From positions 3,096,501-3,160,500 of the forward strand of contig NZ_OY781884.1 of NCBI RefSeq assembly GCF_963677155.1: a DNA stretch of 64,000 nt. Reading direction: 5' to 3'. Positions 63,541-64,000 of the stretch are shown here, piece by piece. Origin of the DNA: an uncultured Draconibacterium sp. (lineage in GTDB: Bacteria; Bacteroidota; Bacteroidia; Bacteroidales; Prolixibacteraceae). Positions within the stretch are counted from its first letter, which is position 1; every line of letters begins with the position of its first letter. The translations under genes were made by a program, and so were the position numbers. Below the pieces are notes generated by a model. It saw nothing but the letters and a program-made list of their open reading frames with translations, made no database searches and was not told the DNA's origin.

Positions 63541-63773
63541 TGTAACTTGTTTAATCCCGCGTTGCTCCACATTTACACGCAACGATACCTTTTTTTACAT
63601 AAATATTCTAAAAAAGGTTACGGGATTTCTTCAGTTGAAATCACTTAGGATTTCGGAGGATTTCCACGGTTTAGGATGCAAAACTTTCGGTAATAAGTTG
63701 TTGTGCTTCCTGTTACGCAAAAATCAACTTAAGGAAAATGAAACTGGGAAGATGGATATTTTTGAGTGCTTCA

Positions 63774-64000
63774 TTAAATAAGCGAAATGCGAACTTTTTT
63801 ATTTTTCAACTTAGTGTTGCTAACTGCCGGAATTACTGCCTCAACTTTATCCGACCGAACAGCTACAAAAGCGCAGTCGTGTTTTAATTCGATCACACCT
63901 AATTCATCTTTGCCGAGTTTACCTTGTTTAAAAAACAGTCCGGCAATATCGCCTTTCGAAATTTTATCTTTCCGTCCGCCCGAAACAAAAAGCGTATCCC
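63774..64000 (-). CDS. C-terminus of a DbpA-type DEAD-box RNA helicase, partial
   Basis: 74 codons and a TAA at the window edge, on the minus strand; the gene starts outside. The sequence reads LFVSGGRKDKISKGDIAGLF, then KLGKDELGVIELKHDCAFVA and KNKKVRISLI. This is the DbpA-like RNA-binding domain found at the C-terminus of DEAD-box helicases related to DbpA, which act on rRNA during ribosome assembly. The assignment rests only on this domain. About 230 bases with no other gene separate it from the membrane protein gene. Confidence 0.85.
   Translation of the reverse strand, partial: DTLFVSGGRKDKISKGDIAGLFFKQGKLGKDELGVIELKHDCAFVAVRSDKVEAVIPAVSNTKLKNKKVRISLI

Overview
The window is a chromosomal segment of a Bacteroidota bacterium, most likely a marine or sediment member of the Marinilabiliales (Prolixibacteraceae-like); the family-level placement is inference. 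The phylum rests on several independent signs: type IX secretion genes (porU, porV) and T9SS C-terminal sorting domains on cargo, an RprX/RprY-type two-component pair, promoters of the TAnnTTTG class, the gene order purN / acpP-fabF-rnc, a sigma-54 activator-lptE-TPR-secG operon, and a fused ResB-CcsA cytochrome c assembly protein. DNA is AT-rich, genes are dense on both strands, and most operons end in recognisable hairpin terminators.

Layout. 1-5.5 kb: porU (5' end outside the window), porV, ispF, a CoA-binding protein and a thioredoxin-like protein. 5.7-11.4 kb: an unknown lipoprotein, an unlinked hutU, then lemA with two TPM-domain genes. 11.4-18 kb: a candidate small-RNA unit, a zinc-ribbon/NIF3/MerR cluster, an M23 peptidase and alaS. 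18.1-19.5 kb: an IS3-family insertion sequence with a canonical A AAA AAG frameshift site. 19.7-19.9 kb: ten TCCTAC-type hexamers spaced at exactly 21 bp, eight direct and two inverted; this is the most unusual feature of the window. 20.1-25.7 kb: ccsBA, an acyl-CoA ligase and a small membrane protein. 25.9-32.1 kb: a nuclease-fold-like orphan, hexokinase, GH29 fucosidase, a Ycf48-like lipoprotein and GH20 hexosaminidase, which together look like salvage of host or algal glycans. 32.2-36.4 kb: a CDF metal exporter, a LytS/LytTR pair, a small ExbB-like protein and a double LAB_N protein.

36.4-43.6 kb is housekeeping: rnc, fabF, acpP, purN, rprXY and lepA. 43.6-44.5 kb has almost no coding sequence and carries two orphan terminators. 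44.5-48.9 kb: deoC, a secreted two-HKD phospholipase-D-type protein with a T9SS tail, a very small T9SS cargo, and kdsB. 49-52.4 kb: the sigma-54 activator-lptE-TPR-secG operon and a cysteine-cluster PAS protein. 52.9-58.8 kb: groES-groEL, gdhA, tatD, ansA. 58.8-61.5 kb: tRNA-Ser(GGA), then an ExbB / membrane protein / ExbD / ExbD operon. 61.5-64 kb is a decayed patch (a nitrilase-family pseudogene, a signal-peptide remnant and an inverted-repeat cluster), then a C_GCAxxG_C_C protein, a membrane protein and the C-terminus of a DbpA-type RNA helicase.

The envelope theme is strong: T9SS, LptE, KdsB, SecG, ExbB/ExbD, M23 peptidase and cytochrome assembly all serve an outer-membrane organism. No rRNA, CRISPR array, prophage or integrative element is visible apart from the single insertion sequence.
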